A stretch of DNA of 64,000 nucleotides from Aliidiomarina halalkaliphila (GTDB lineage Bacteria; Pseudomonadota; Gammaproteobacteria; Enterobacterales; Alteromonadaceae). Below the pieces are notes generated by a model, which was given only the letters and a program-made list of their open reading frames with translations, was not told the origin of the DNA and searched no databases. Made by a program: the position numbers and the translations under genes. The DNA lies in NCBI RefSeq assembly GCF_007096385.1, contig NZ_VJWL01000003.1, positions 273,763 to 337,762 of the forward strand. Reading direction: 5' to 3'. How positions within the stretch are numbered: the stretch's first letter is position 1; every line of letters starts with the position of its first letter. Shown here one piece after another: positions 40,234-48,507 of the stretch.

Positions 40234-40271
40234 GCGCTCCGCACTTGCAATATAGCGGTGCAACAAAAAAT

Positions 40272-40346
40272 GCGGGAATAGCTCAGTGGTAGAGCACAAC
40301 CTTGCCAAGGTTGGGGTCGCGAGTTCGAATCTCGTTTCCCGCTCCA
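40272..40346 (+). tRNA. tRNA-Gly (anticodon GCC)
   Basis: A 75-base cloverleaf including an encoded CCA. The acceptor arm is GCGGGAA with TTCCCGC, the D arm GCTC/GAGC, the anticodon arm CAACC/GGTTG with loop TTGCCAA, and the T arm GCGAG/CTCGT with loop TTCGAAT. The anticodon is GCC, reading GGC and GGU glycine codons. A terminator follows at once. Confidence 0.97.
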
Positions 40347-40385
40347 AATTGCAGAAAAGCAGCCTTAGGGCTGCTTTTTGCGTTT
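40338..40385 (+). repeat. tRNA tail plus terminator, copy 1 of a 48-base repeat
   Basis: This block runs from the last acceptor bases CCCGCTCCA through the tRNA terminator to GCGTTT. It recurs at 40491-40538 with one changed base in 48. Confidence 0.9.
40355..40379 (+). terminator. Terminator of tRNA-Gly
   Basis: AAAAGCAGCC and GGCTGCTTTT form a 10-bp stem around TTAG, ending in a T-run. Confidence 0.88.
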
Positions 40386-40490
40386 CTAACCGGGGGAAAC
40401 GAGATTACATCTCGATTGCTCAGGCCATCCCTGGCCTGAGCCCTTCGGGTTCCCTGCGGTCACGCTCTCGCACATCCGTGTGCTCGGAGT
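40386..40490. repeat. Spacer between tail repeats with an inverted tRNA fragment and hairpins
   Basis: The segment at 40392-40406 reads GGGGGAAACGAGATT, which is complementary to the T-arm/acceptor region of the tRNA apart from one inserted base. It is followed by the stems CGAGAT/ATCTCG (40400-40414) and TCAGGCC/GGCCTGA (40420-40439). The rest contains runs such as CCCTTCGGGTTCCCTGCGGT that I have seen as recurrent intergenic sequence near tRNA genes in gammaproteobacteria. No gene is present. Confidence 0.7.
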
Positions 40491-40538
40491 CCCGCTCCAA
40501 ATTGCAGAAAAGCATCCTTAGGGCTGCTTTTTGCGTTT
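40491..40538 (+). repeat. tRNA tail plus terminator, copy 2
   Basis: Identical to 40338-40385 except that one base in the stem changes AGCAGCC to AGCATCC, which weakens the hairpin. The rest of a second tRNA gene is missing, so this copy is a remnant or the edge of a repeat unit. Confidence 0.88.
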
Positions 40539-40598
40539 TCAGTCTGGTGGTTTTTAGAAATACGGTTGCAAGCAATTGCGAAATTTTGTCGAAAAAGA

Positions 40599-40627
40599 TT
40601 GACAAAGTTTTTCAGTACCTCTATATC
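40599..40627 (+). promoter_or_regulatory. Sigma-70 promoter of maoP
   Basis: A perfect TTGACA and a TATATC are separated by 17 bases. A small stem CGACAG/CTGTCG at 40640-40655 lies at the start of the predicted leader. Confidence 0.7.
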
Positions 40628-40687
40628 GTCTCCTGAACGCGACAGTTCACTGTCGTTTAGGATAGTTGTCTGAATGGTGGGAATGAT

Positions 40688-41056
40688 ATGGCGACTGCAA
40701 ACCGAGATACATTGCTTCGGAAACCGTTTAACGATTTTCGGAATTATCCTTATGGATTCGCCCGCTCTGGTGATTTTTCAATTCGCGAGAGTGACGCACT
40801 GTTGCATTACGGATGCTTGATTACGGCCATGCTAAATGGCGATTTTGCACCGGAAACGAAGGAAGATAAATCGTTGCTTGCGGTAGCAAAAGGCGAACAA
40901 GCCCCGGAAACGGCAGTTGAAAAGGCGTGGGCGAAATATCAGGCGCGAATTAACCGTCCGAAGGTCGGCAGCATGTACGGCCGCTCAAAAGTAGTGGAAG
41001 ACGACTCAGATTTTGATTCGACTACCGCAGACGATGATCTGGTGGTTGAAGATTAA
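40688..41056 (+). CDS. maoP: MaoP family protein (DUF413), macrodomain Ori organisation
   Basis: In E. coli MaoP works with a 17-bp maoS site next to its gene to organise the Ori macrodomain. This 122-residue protein has the family pattern FNDFRNYPYGFARSGDFSI, then ALLHYG, VAKGEQAPET and WAKYQARINRPK. The C-terminal tail is acidic (Asp/Glu/Ser). I could not recognise a maoS motif from memory. The gene has its own strong promoter and GTGGGAATG ribosome region, and shares a terminator with purD. Confidence 0.88.
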   Translation: MATANRDTLLRKPFNDFRNYPYGFARSGDFSIRESDALLHYGCLITAMLNGDFAPETKEDKSLLAVAKGEQAPETAVEKAWAKYQARINRPKVGSMYGRSKVVEDDSDFDSTTADDDLVVED

Positions 41057-41084
41057 AAAAATGGCTCCCTCGGGAGCCATTTTT
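41057..41084. terminator. Terminator shared by maoP and purD
   Basis: AAAAATGGCTCC and its complement form a 12-bp stem around CTCG, with A and T tails on both sides. Confidence 0.88.
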
Positions 41085-41094
41085 GTTTGTGTCG

Positions 41095-42378
41095 TTAAAC
41101 TTGCTCGCGTTTTATGGCGCGATGACCGATGTCGGTACGGTAATACACACCGTCCCAATGAATCTGCTTAACCAGTTTATAGGCAGCTTGTTGTGCTGTG
41201 GTGACGGAGTCGGACATGGCCGTGCAGCAAAGCACCCGACCACCTGCAGTTACGGTTTTCTCGTCTTTAAGTGCGGTGCCCGCGTGGAAAGTTTTGCTGT
41301 TCTCAGTGGCAGCAGGAATACCTTCAATAATATCGCCTTTGCGATAGCTCTCAGGATAGCCCCTGGCAGCGAGTACAACCCCCACAGCAGCGCGCGGATC
41401 AAATTCAATTGGCGTAGTGCCTAAACGAGCCGCTAATGCGTCTAAACACAATTCCACTAAGTCGGATTGTAAGCGCATCATAATCGGCTGAGTTTCTGGA
41501 TCGCCAAACCGACAGTTGTATTCTAAAACCTTCGCGGAACCGTCTGGTGCCACCATCAAACCAGCGTAGAGGAAACCGACATAGGTGTTACCTTCCGCTT
41601 TCATGCCTTCCACGGTAGGCCGCATCACGTGTTCCATCACCCAATCATTGACCGCTTGCGTGACCACAGGCGCGGGAGAATACGCACCCATGCCACCTGT
41701 ATTCGGACCTTTGTCGCCGTTATCACGGGCTTTGTGATCCTGGCTAGATGCAAATGGCAGAATGGTATCGCCATCGACCATGGCAATAAAACTGGCTTCT
41801 TCGCCCACTAAGAATTCTTCGATGACCACCCGGCTGCCAGCATCACCGAATTTGTTACTAGCTAACATATCATCGATGGCTGCATCGGCTTGTTCGAGTG
41901 ATTCGGCAATGATCACCCCTTTGCCTGCGGCAAGGCCGTCGGCCTTGATCACGATAGGCAATGACTGAGTGCGCACGTAGGCTTTAGCCGGCTCAATATC
42001 GGTAAAATTTTGATAGGCGGCAGTGGGAATCTGGTGACGGGCGAGGAAGTCTTTACAGAACGCCTTAGAGCCTTCCAGTTGTGCAGCCCCTTTGGTGGGG
42101 CCGAAAATCGCCAATCCGTGTGCCTGAAATGTATCCACCACGCCAAGTACAAGCGGAGCCTCTGGGCCTACGATAGTGAGATCGATGCGTTCCTTTTGAG
42201 CAAAGGCGAGCAGGCCCGAAATATCGTCGGCGGCAATGTCGACATTGGAAATATGTGCTTCTGCTGCAGTGCCAGCATTGCCAGGGGCTACAAATACATG
42301 TTCAACACGGCTCGATTGCGCCGCTTTCCAAGCGAGGGCGTGTTCGCGACCACCCCCGCCAATCACCAGTACCTTCAT
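41095..42378 (-). CDS. purD: Phosphoribosylamine-glycine ligase
   Basis: Second step of purine synthesis: joins glycine to phosphoribosylamine using ATP. This ATP-grasp enzyme has 427 residues. MKVLVIGGGGREHALAWK is the standard start; IKADGLAAGKGV and EYNCRFGDPETQ are ATP-grasp signatures. The ribosome site is AGGA. It lies nine bases downstream of an exported methyltransferase gene and, beyond that, purH. In most relatives purH and purD are directly adjacent, so the methyltransferase is an insertion into this pair. Confidence 0.96.
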   Translation of the reverse strand: MKVLVIGGGGREHALAWKAAQSSRVEHVFVAPGNAGTAAEAHISNVDIAADDISGLLAFAQKERIDLTIVGPEAPLVLGVVDTFQAHGLAIFGPTKGAAQLEGSKAFCKDFLARHQIPTAAYQNFTDIEPAKAYVRTQSLPIVIKADGLAAGKGVIIAESLEQADAAIDDMLASNKFGDAGSRVVIEEFLVGEEASFIAMVDGDTILPFASSQDHKARDNGDKGPNTGGMGAYSPAPVVTQAVNDWVMEHVMRPTVEGMKAEGNTYVGFLYAGLMVAPDGSAKVLEYNCRFGDPETQPIMMRLQSDLVELCLDALAARLGTTPIEFDPRAAVGVVLAARGYPESYRKGDIIEGIPAATENSKTFHAGTALKDEKTVTAGGRVLCCTAMSDSVTTAQQAAYKLVKQIHWDGVYYRTDIGHRAIKREQV

Positions 42379-42387
42379 GCTTTTTTC

Positions 42388-43230
42388 CTACGCGTCAGGT
42401 TTTCGAAATTTCAGGGTAAAGCGGTCGCTCTCCCCGATGCGTTGATAATGTTCACGGTCGATATCACCGTGGCGTAAGGTGGGGGGTAACGCCCACACAC
42501 CGCCTTCATGATCCGCTGTGTCATTTGGATTCGCGTTCACATCACTGCTACCGATATATTCAAATCCGGCAGCTTCCGCAAAAGCGCGCGCCCAGCTTTC
42601 TTTCATATAACCAGAGGATTGCATTTCTTCATCGGCACGATCATCAGGTAAGCGGTGATCGACAATCCCGAGAATGCCACCTGGTTTCAGCGCAGCATAG
42701 AATGCAGCAAAGGCATCGCTAATGCCTTCTTCTTGGCCCTGCATAAACCAGTTGTGCAGATTACGGAAGGTTAGTACGCGGTCAGCGCTGCCGGCAGGCG
42801 CAATATCATGCTCAGTGCCTGGAGCAAATGATGTGACGATGACGTTCTCATACACGGAATGACTGGCCATCTTTTCATCAAATCGGGTGCGCGAGTTGCG
42901 ATACATTTCCCGTGGATGGTCTGTTGAGAAATGCGCCGCGTATAAGGTGCCGTTATCATGCAGGTACGGGGCGAGTATCTCTGTATACCAACCACCACCC
43001 GGCCAAATCTCGACCACGGTCATATCTGGCTTCACTTCGAAGAAGTTCAGCGTTTCATAGGGGTTGCGAAATGAATCACGGGCAACAAACGCCGGCGTGC
43101 GATGTTCGCCCGCAATGGCGTCTTTAAGGGCTTGATTACCACCGTGGTTATGGGCAATAGCCAGAGCACTAAATGACATGGCACAAACAGCGGCCACACT
43201 TGTTAACAGGATTTTTGCTTGGATGTTCAT
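42388..43230 (-). CDS. Predicted exported class I methyltransferase
   Basis: A 280-residue protein with a signal peptide (ILLTSVAAVCAMSFSALAIA) followed by a His-rich start (HNHGG). The core resembles a class I SAM methyltransferase: motif I VVEIWPGGGWYTEIL near residue 75, then RVLTFRNLHNW and LKPGGILGIVDH. Proteins of this group (COG4798 type) are known but their substrate is not, and SAM is not expected in the periplasm. A real AAGGAG ribosome site at five bases supports the start at 43230. It sits between purH and purD on the same strand. Confidence 0.82.
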   Translation of the reverse strand: MNIQAKILLTSVAAVCAMSFSALAIAHNHGGNQALKDAIAGEHRTPAFVARDSFRNPYETLNFFEVKPDMTVVEIWPGGGWYTEILAPYLHDNGTLYAAHFSTDHPREMYRNSRTRFDEKMASHSVYENVIVTSFAPGTEHDIAPAGSADRVLTFRNLHNWFMQGQEEGISDAFAAFYAALKPGGILGIVDHRLPDDRADEEMQSSGYMKESWARAFAEAAGFEYIGSSDVNANPNDTADHEGGVWALPPTLRHGDIDREHYQRIGESDRFTLKFRKPDA

Positions 43231-43321
43231 AAACGCTCCTTGCATTCGTAGTTGTCATGCATGCACGAGCATGCATATGGGTCATGCGTACATTGAGTGT
43301 AATTTCGTGCTAATAAGCGTA

Positions 43322-43352
43322 GCAGGGATTCAAATTTGTGTTGAACCCCTGC
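43322..43352 (-). other. Hairpin downstream of purH
   Basis: On the minus strand GCAGGGGTTCAA pairs with TTGAATCCCTGC (one G-U pair) around a seven-base loop. No T-run follows. The 43231-43390 gap also holds several GCATGC-like palindromes and no gene. Confidence 0.5.
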
Positions 43353-43390
43353 ATGCACTCATGACACTACGTTGATGTTTCCTATTAAGA

Positions 43391-44962
43391 TTAGTGACGG
43401 AAATGACGCATGCCGGTAAAGACCATAGCGATCCCATGCTCGTTTGCAGCTGCAATGATTTCCTCATCGCGAATGGATCCGCCAGGTTGGATAATGGCTT
43501 TAATTCCCGCTGCCGCTGCTGCATCGATACCATCGCGAAACGGGAAGAAGGCATCAGATGCCATCACTGAACCCGGAACTTCGAGTCCTTCGTCAGCGGC
43601 TTTGATGCCGGCAATCTTGGCGCTATATACCCGGCTCATTTGGCCAGCACCGACACCAATGGTCATGCCATCTTTCGCGTACACGATTGCGTTGGACTTC
43701 ACATACTTAGCGACTTTCCACGCGAAGCGCAAATCACTGAGTTGCTGTTCCGTCGGAGCCACTTCGGTGACTACTTTTAAGTCGACATCGGCAACAACAC
43801 CATGGTCGATTTCTTGGACGAGCAGTCCACCTTGAACCCGCTTGAAATCTAGTTGTGCTTGGCGCTTGGTGAATGGTTCGGTGACCAGCAAGCGCACATT
43901 CTTTTTCGCCGCAACGATCGTCTGTGCTTTTTTGCTGGCGCCCGGTGCAATGATCACTTCCACGAACTGACGATTGATAATGGCATGGGCTGTTTTTTCA
44001 TCGAGCGGCTGGTTAAAGGCAATAATGCCGCCAAATGCTGAGGTTGGGTCGGTTTTGAACGCGCGCTCATAAGCGTCAAAAATGTTTTCGCCAACGGCGA
44101 CACCACAGGGGTTCGCATGTTTGACGATGACGCAGGCAGGCTCATGGAATGACTTTACACACTCAAGGGCGGCGTCAGTGTCGGCAATGTTATTAAATGA
44201 AAGCTCTTTGCCTTGTAGCTGTGTTGAGCTTGCCACCGAGGGTTCCTGATGGCTTGGATCCACATAGAACGCCGCTTGTTGGTGGGCGTTTTCGCCATAG
44301 CGCAGGTTTTGCTTCTTATGAAGTTGAAAATTAAGGGTGCGTGGAAAACGATCGGGTGCTTGGTAGTCGTTGGTACGTTGGCCAAAGTAATTTGCAATCA
44401 TACCGTCGTATGCGGCCGTGTGCTCGAAAGCACGAATGGCCAAATCAAAGCGCGTTTCATCGGTCACACCATCAAGGTCGGCAAGTTCGCCAAGAATGCG
44501 GTCATAGTCAGTTGCATTGACTACGATGGTGACATCACGATGGTTCTTGGCTGCCGCGCGCACCATGGTGGGGCCGCCAATATCGATATTCTCAATGGCA
44601 TCTTCTAGCGTACACCCTGGTTTTTTTACGGTATCAGCGAATGGGTATAGGTTAACGGCTACCAAATCAATGGGTGCAATACCGTGTTCATCCATCACCG
44701 CCTGGTCCTGATCGCGCCTTGCTAAGATTCCGCCATGAATTTTTGGGTGTAACGTTTTTACTCGCCCATCCATAATTTCCGGCTGTCCTGTATGTGCAGA
44801 CACTTCAATCACGGGTACACCGGCTTGTTCAAGAAGTTTTGCGGTGCCGCCGGTGGATAGAATTTCGATACCGCGGGCGTGCAGGGCTTCGGCGAATTCA
44901 ACAATGCCGGTTTTATCGGAAACGCTTAATAGTGCGCGACGAATAGGACGAATCTGGCTCAT
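43391..44962 (-). CDS. purH: Bifunctional AICAR transformylase / IMP cyclohydrolase
   Basis: Last two steps of IMP synthesis. It has 523 residues. The N-terminal cyclohydrolase domain includes [28 protein letters not shown] and [15 protein letters not shown]. The C-terminal transformylase domain includes [22 protein letters not shown] and [16 protein letters not shown] promoter lies about 85 bases upstream. In the usual gammaproteobacterial order it follows fis; here dsbC is placed between them. Confidence 0.97.
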   Translation of the reverse strand: MSQIRPIRRALLSVSDKTGIVEFAEALHARGIEILSTGGTAKLLEQAGVPVIEVSAHTGQPEIMDGRVKTLHPKIHGGILARRDQDQAVMDEHGIAPIDLVAVNLYPFADTVKKPGCTLEDAIENIDIGGPTMVRAAAKNHRDVTIVVNATDYDRILGELADLDGVTDETRFDLAIRAFEHTAAYDGMIANYFGQRTNDYQAPDRFPRTLNFQLHKKQNLRYGENAHQQAAFYVDPSHQEPSVASSTQLQGKELSFNNIADTDAALECVKSFHEPACVIVKHANPCGVAVGENIFDAYERAFKTDPTSAFGGIIAFNQPLDEKTAHAIINRQFVEVIIAPGASKKAQTIVAAKKNVRLLVTEPFTKRQAQLDFKRVQGGLLVQEIDHGVVADVDLKVVTEVAPTEQQLSDLRFAWKVAKYVKSNAIVYAKDGMTIGVGAGQMSRVYSAKIAGIKAADEGLEVPGSVMASDAFFPFRDGIDAAAAAGIKAIIQPGGSIRDEEIIAAANEHGIAMVFTGMRHFRH

Positions 44963-45021
44963 GGTCAGGTCTCGTAATTTGCTAGCGTGAAGGGGACATC
45001 ACGGGCGCACCGAGGAGGAGA

Positions 45022-45042
45022 AGCCGCATGATGGATGCGGCT
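45022..45042 (-). other. Hairpin at the 5' end of the purH transcript
   Basis: AGCCGCAT and ATGCGGCT form an 8-bp stem with a five-base loop. It starts within a few bases of the predicted transcription start, so it may protect the mRNA 5' end. Confidence 0.5.
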
Positions 45043-45046
45043 CAGC

Positions 45047-45075
45047 ATTATACGCGAAAAGCGCAGTGAAGCGAA
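45047..45075 (-). promoter_or_regulatory. Sigma-70 promoter of purH
   Basis: A perfect TATAAT (minus strand, 45052-45047) with a weak TTCGCT -35 and a 17-base spacer. I did not see a clear PurR operator. Confidence 0.6.
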
Positions 45076-45092
45076 GTCAAAGGCGTTGGTGA

Positions 45093-45902
45093 TTAACCGC
45101 CTTGGCGTAATCGCTGTACGATTTGTTGCGCCGGCTGGTAACCGTTAATAACGCCGCCGTTCGACAACACAATAAATGGTGTGCCTGTAACGCCAATCCG
45201 TTGACCAAGCTGGTAGCCTTCACGTACGGTGCGCTGACATGCTTCTGTCTTATCGACTTGAGCATAGGTGCTACCTTGGGTGCCGGCTTTAAAGTCGTTC
45301 ATGGCGGCTTGTTGATCATCGGCACAATAAATCGTCGTTAACTGATCGAAATCGCGTCCGCCCTGTAATCCTGTGCGCGGGTATGGTAGATAGTGAACGC
45401 TTACACCTGAAGCAGCATAAATATCAAGCTCTTCATGGAGGCGACGGCAATAACCGCAGGTTGGGTCGGTAAACACATAGATGGCTCCCACTTCGCTCAC
45501 GTTACTGTTCGCTGGATAGCTCACGAGCATCTCTTGCGGTAAGTTCGGAATTTCCTCTGAGGCGATTTCAGCCATACGCTGCGCGCGGAATTCTTGGCTC
45601 AAGTTGGTAATACTGGCAAGTTCGAAAAAATCGCCCACGAAGGCATATTGACCGTCGCTGCTTACCACCATGCTTTGTCCACCTAAGCTGATTTCGTAGA
45701 GATCGTTAAAGCCGAACTCACTGAGGTTCCGATGCACAATAACACTAGCATTGGCGAAGCGCGGATTTCCTTCGCGAATGGCATTCACTAGGGCGCTGTG
45801 ATCGTGAGTATCTACCTCGGCGACGTCGTTTCCATTGCTTGAACTTAGAAAAATTCCGATCGCGACAAGGATGGCAAAAACAGGGATCAATAGTTTGTTC
45901 AT
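45093..45902 (-). CDS. dsbC: Thiol:disulfide interchange protein (isomerase)
   Basis: A periplasmic V-shaped dimer that rearranges wrong disulfides. It has 269 residues, with an N-terminal signal or anchor stretch (LLIPVFAILVAIGIFLSSS), a dimerisation domain, then a thioredoxin fold with the active site CGYC in FTDPTCGYCRRLHEEL. The cis-proline loop is GTPFIVLSNG. A second cysteine pair is in YCADD and EACQR. It starts at ATG 45902; the codon before it is an in-frame TTG. DsbD, which keeps it reduced, is encoded at 51021. Its position between fis and purH is unusual. Confidence 0.92.
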   Translation of the reverse strand: MNKLLIPVFAILVAIGIFLSSSNGNDVAEVDTHDHSALVNAIREGNPRFANASVIVHRNLSEFGFNDLYEISLGGQSMVVSSDGQYAFVGDFFELASITNLSQEFRAQRMAEIASEEIPNLPQEMLVSYPANSNVSEVGAIYVFTDPTCGYCRRLHEELDIYAASGVSVHYLPYPRTGLQGGRDFDQLTTIYCADDQQAAMNDFKAGTQGSTYAQVDKTEACQRTVREGYQLGQRIGVTGTPFIVLSNGGVINGYQPAQQIVQRLRQGG

Positions 45903-46006
45903 CAAGGCGGTATCCGTTACTACAAGAAAAGAAAACTCACTCTAACCGAAGTTACCTACGAGCGCAAAGTTGCGCTACAGAAAGTTTTTCGGGCAGGTCT
46001 TAGCCA

Positions 46007-46039
46007 ATAAAAAAGCGCTGTTATTTCGACAGCGCTTTT
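46007..46039 (-). terminator. Terminator of the dusB-fis operon
   Basis: AAAAGCGCTGT and its perfect complement form an 11-bp stem with a seven-base loop. On the minus strand a run of T follows. Confidence 0.88.
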
Positions 46040-46064
46040 CCACAATAGTTTTGGCGATGATCCG

Positions 46065-46361
46065 TTAGTTCATGCCGTACTTTTTTAATTTCTTGCGTAA
46101 TGTACCGCGATTGATGCCAAGCATGGTTGCTGCGCGGGTTTGGTTGCCGCGGGTATAGGTCATCACTTCTTCAAGCAATGGTGCTTCGACTTCTGCGAGA
46201 ACTAACTCATACAGCTCTTCTGGATCTTGACCATCCAGCTGCTTAAGGAAGTTATTCAGCGCTTGCTTTACCGAATTGCGTAATGGCTTCGGATTTGAAT
46301 TCTGGCCAATGGTAGTCAAAGGTGTCGATACTGCTTCACGATTTGCGTTTTGGTCAAACAT
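46065..46361 (-). CDS. fis: Nucleoid-associated DNA-binding protein Fis
   Basis: Bends DNA and activates rRNA and tRNA promoters during rapid growth. It has 98 residues. The C-terminal helix-turn-helix, [20 protein letters not shown], is practically the E. coli sequence, and the protein ends KKYGMN as in enterics. The N-terminal 40 residues are more variable. It lies ten bases after dusB in the conserved dusB-fis operon. The stable-RNA promoters at 40206 and 63822 are plausible targets. Confidence 0.98.
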   Translation of the reverse strand: MFDQNANREAVSTPLTTIGQNSNPKPLRNSVKQALNNFLKQLDGQDPEELYELVLAEVEAPLLEEVMTYTRGNQTRAATMLGINRGTLRKKLKKYGMN

Positions 46362-46371
46362 AATAGCGCTC

Positions 46372-47355
46372 TTATTTCTCGTCTAAGTTAACAAAATATT
46401 CTTCAAGTGCCTGCAATTGGGCTGGCGCACTTTCTAACGCATTAAAGGCGCGTTTAAAGTTCGCTGCACCGGGCTTATCTGCCAAGTTCCCCTGCAAGTA
46501 CCAACCGATGTGCTTGCGGGCAATGCGTAACCCACGTTGTTCGCCGTAAAATTCGTGCAACGCGTTTAAATGTGTCCGCATTACCTCTGTGATTTCTTGA
46601 CCCGTAGGCGGAGTATATTCCGAGCCGGTATTCAAAAAATGCACGATCTCTCGAAAAATCCAAGGGTTTCCTTGGGCTCCTCGTCCCACCATTACTGCAT
46701 CGGCTCCCGTGTACAGCAGTACATCGCGAGCTTGCTGTGGCGTTGTGATATCGCCGTTAGCGACTACAGGAATGGAGATGGCCTGTTTGATCGCCTTTAT
46801 GGTGTCGTACTCCGCGTGGCCTTTATACATGCAGCTGCGAGTGCGTCCATGAACTGCGAGCGATTGAATCCCTGCTTGCTCGGCAATTTTCGCAATGTCT
46901 ACGCCATTGCGATTCTCCGGGTTCCACCCGGTTCGAATCTTTAAGGTGACCGGAACATCAACCGCTTGCACAACTGCGGTGACGATGCGCTCCACCAATG
47001 CGGGATCTTGCAATAACGCAGATCCTGCGAGCTTCTTATTCACTTTTTTCGCTGGACAGCCCATATTGATATCAATGATCTGAGCGCCTTCCTGCACATT
47101 GTGCTGAGCCGCTCGCGCCATTAACTCCGGATCGGATCCGGCAATCTGGACCGCTCGAATTCCCGGTTCCTGTGTATGTACCATTCGTGCGCGAGATTTC
47201 TCGGTATCCCATACATCCGGATTACTCGAAAGCATCTCGGATACCGCCATCCCTGCACCTAATTGAACGCACAATCGACGAAACGGCAGGTCGGTCACCC
47301 CAGCCATGGGTGCGAGTAACACATTGTTCGTCAATTCGTAGGAACCTATCCGCAT
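46372..47355 (-). CDS. dusB: tRNA-dihydrouridine synthase B
   Basis: An FMN enzyme that reduces uridine in tRNA to dihydrouridine. It has 327 residues. Signatures: [18 protein letters not shown] at the start, [20 protein letters not shown] with the catalytic Cys, [28 protein letters not shown] and ANGDI. It is first gene of the dusB-fis operon. The gap to prmA holds a promoter region and a GC stem (GCGTCCG/CGGACGC, 47470-47496). Confidence 0.97.
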   Translation of the reverse strand: MRIGSYELTNNVLLAPMAGVTDLPFRRLCVQLGAGMAVSEMLSSNPDVWDTEKSRARMVHTQEPGIRAVQIAGSDPELMARAAQHNVQEGAQIIDINMGCPAKKVNKKLAGSALLQDPALVERIVTAVVQAVDVPVTLKIRTGWNPENRNGVDIAKIAEQAGIQSLAVHGRTRSCMYKGHAEYDTIKAIKQAISIPVVANGDITTPQQARDVLLYTGADAVMVGRGAQGNPWIFREIVHFLNTGSEYTPPTGQEITEVMRTHLNALHEFYGEQRGLRIARKHIGWYLQGNLADKPGAANFKRAFNALESAPAQLQALEEYFVNLDEK

Positions 47356-47510
47356 CGGTTATTTTCTGTTCAGCGAAAGGGACGAGAATTTTAGGGAATT
47401 TAGCGCCTAAAGAAAAGGCGAGAAAGTGACCAAATTTGAATAAAATTGCAATTTTTACACTTGACTTTAGCGTCCGAAAGACTCTCTCGCGGACGCCTGT
47501 TAATGAGTTG

Positions 47511-48392
47511 TTATTTTTGCCGTGTTCCGTGTAGGAAACACCATTCGTCATGGTAACGCACAGGGGCAAAGGTTACCTCTGGTGTATAGGCCGCCATAAC
47601 ATCCTCCGCTTGCCGTGCAAGTATTCCGGAAAGTGCAATCTGACCACCCGGTTTGAGGTAACTCAACAGGATAGGTGCTAACTCCTGCAACGGGCCTGCC
47701 AGAATATTGGCAATCACGACATCCACAGGTTCATTTGGCGCAAACTCTGGAAGGTAGACGTCAAACTGATCGGACACGTGGTTCAAAACTGCGTTTTCAC
47801 GCGTGGCAAGCAGTGCTTGCTGATCGATATCCGTGCCTACACAATGCGCAGCGCCCCGCTTAAGCGCGGCAATACCCAAGATGCCAGAACCACAGCCAAA
47901 ATCTACGACGCTTGTTCCCTGAAGCTCAGTCTCGCCGATCCAGGCTAAACACATAGAGGTGGTGGGGTGGGTACCGGTGCCAAAGGCCATGCCCGGATCG
48001 AGGAGAATATTAGTTGCGTCCGGGTGGGGCGGCTGATGCCATGATGGAACGATCCATAGGCCGTTGCCGAAATCCATGGGCTTGAAGTTGTCCATCCACT
48101 CCCGTTCCCAATCTTTATCTTCTAATTGATCGGTTTTATAGCGCAAGGGCTTTTCCAGAAAGCTCACTTTGGCAAGATTTTTTATTACGGGCTGCATATT
48201 GGTTTCGGCAGGAAACAAACCCGTCACCTGAGAAAGCTCCCATAAAGGGACTTCGCCGGGACCCGGCTCGAAGATAGGGGCGTCTTTTGCATCGCGATAG
48301 GTCACCGCTTGGGCGCCGTTGGCCATAAGAATATCGCCAAGTTGCCGTCCGTAATCTTCTTTCGTAGTGAGGGTGAGTTGTATCCAAGCCAT
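47511..48392 (-). CDS. prmA: Ribosomal protein L11 methyltransferase
   Basis: Methylates L11 using SAM. It has 293 residues. The N-terminal substrate domain (AWIQLTLTTKEDYGRQLGDI) is followed by KPMDFGNGLWIVPSWH, DPGMAFGTGTHPTT and SAM motif I VVDFGCGSGILGIAA, then VVIANILAGPL. The ATG at 48392 matches the family start and has AAAGAGA upstream; seven codons further up is another ATG with no clear support. It follows accC after a terminator-like hairpin, in the conserved accBC-prmA-dusB-fis order. Confidence 0.96.
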   Translation of the reverse strand: MAWIQLTLTTKEDYGRQLGDILMANGAQAVTYRDAKDAPIFEPGPGEVPLWELSQVTGLFPAETNMQPVIKNLAKVSFLEKPLRYKTDQLEDKDWEREWMDNFKPMDFGNGLWIVPSWHQPPHPDATNILLDPGMAFGTGTHPTTSMCLAWIGETELQGTSVVDFGCGSGILGIAALKRGAAHCVGTDIDQQALLATRENAVLNHVSDQFDVYLPEFAPNEPVDVVIANILAGPLQELAPILLSYLKPGGQIALSGILARQAEDVMAAYTPEVTFAPVRYHDEWCFLHGTRQK

Positions 48393-48431
48393 GGCAATCT
48401 CTTTATCAATCAATAAATCTCTGGGGCCAAT

Positions 48432-48459
48432 AAAAAAGCTCAGGAGGAACCTGAGCTTT
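48432..48459 (-). terminator. Terminator between accC and prmA
   Basis: AAAGCTCAGG and its complement form a 10-bp stem with a five-base loop, followed on the minus strand by six T residues. Confidence 0.8.
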
Positions 48460-48507
48460 GGTGTATGTCGGCGCCCGATTACGGGGCATAGTTTAGCACA
48501 ATTGGAT

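Noticed and set aside
40286..40636. An open frame of 116 codons overlapping tRNA-Gly and the tail repeats
   Set aside because: It begins inside the tRNA and its text simply translates the tRNA tail and repeats. Similar spurious proteins are known from tRNA-flanking repeats.
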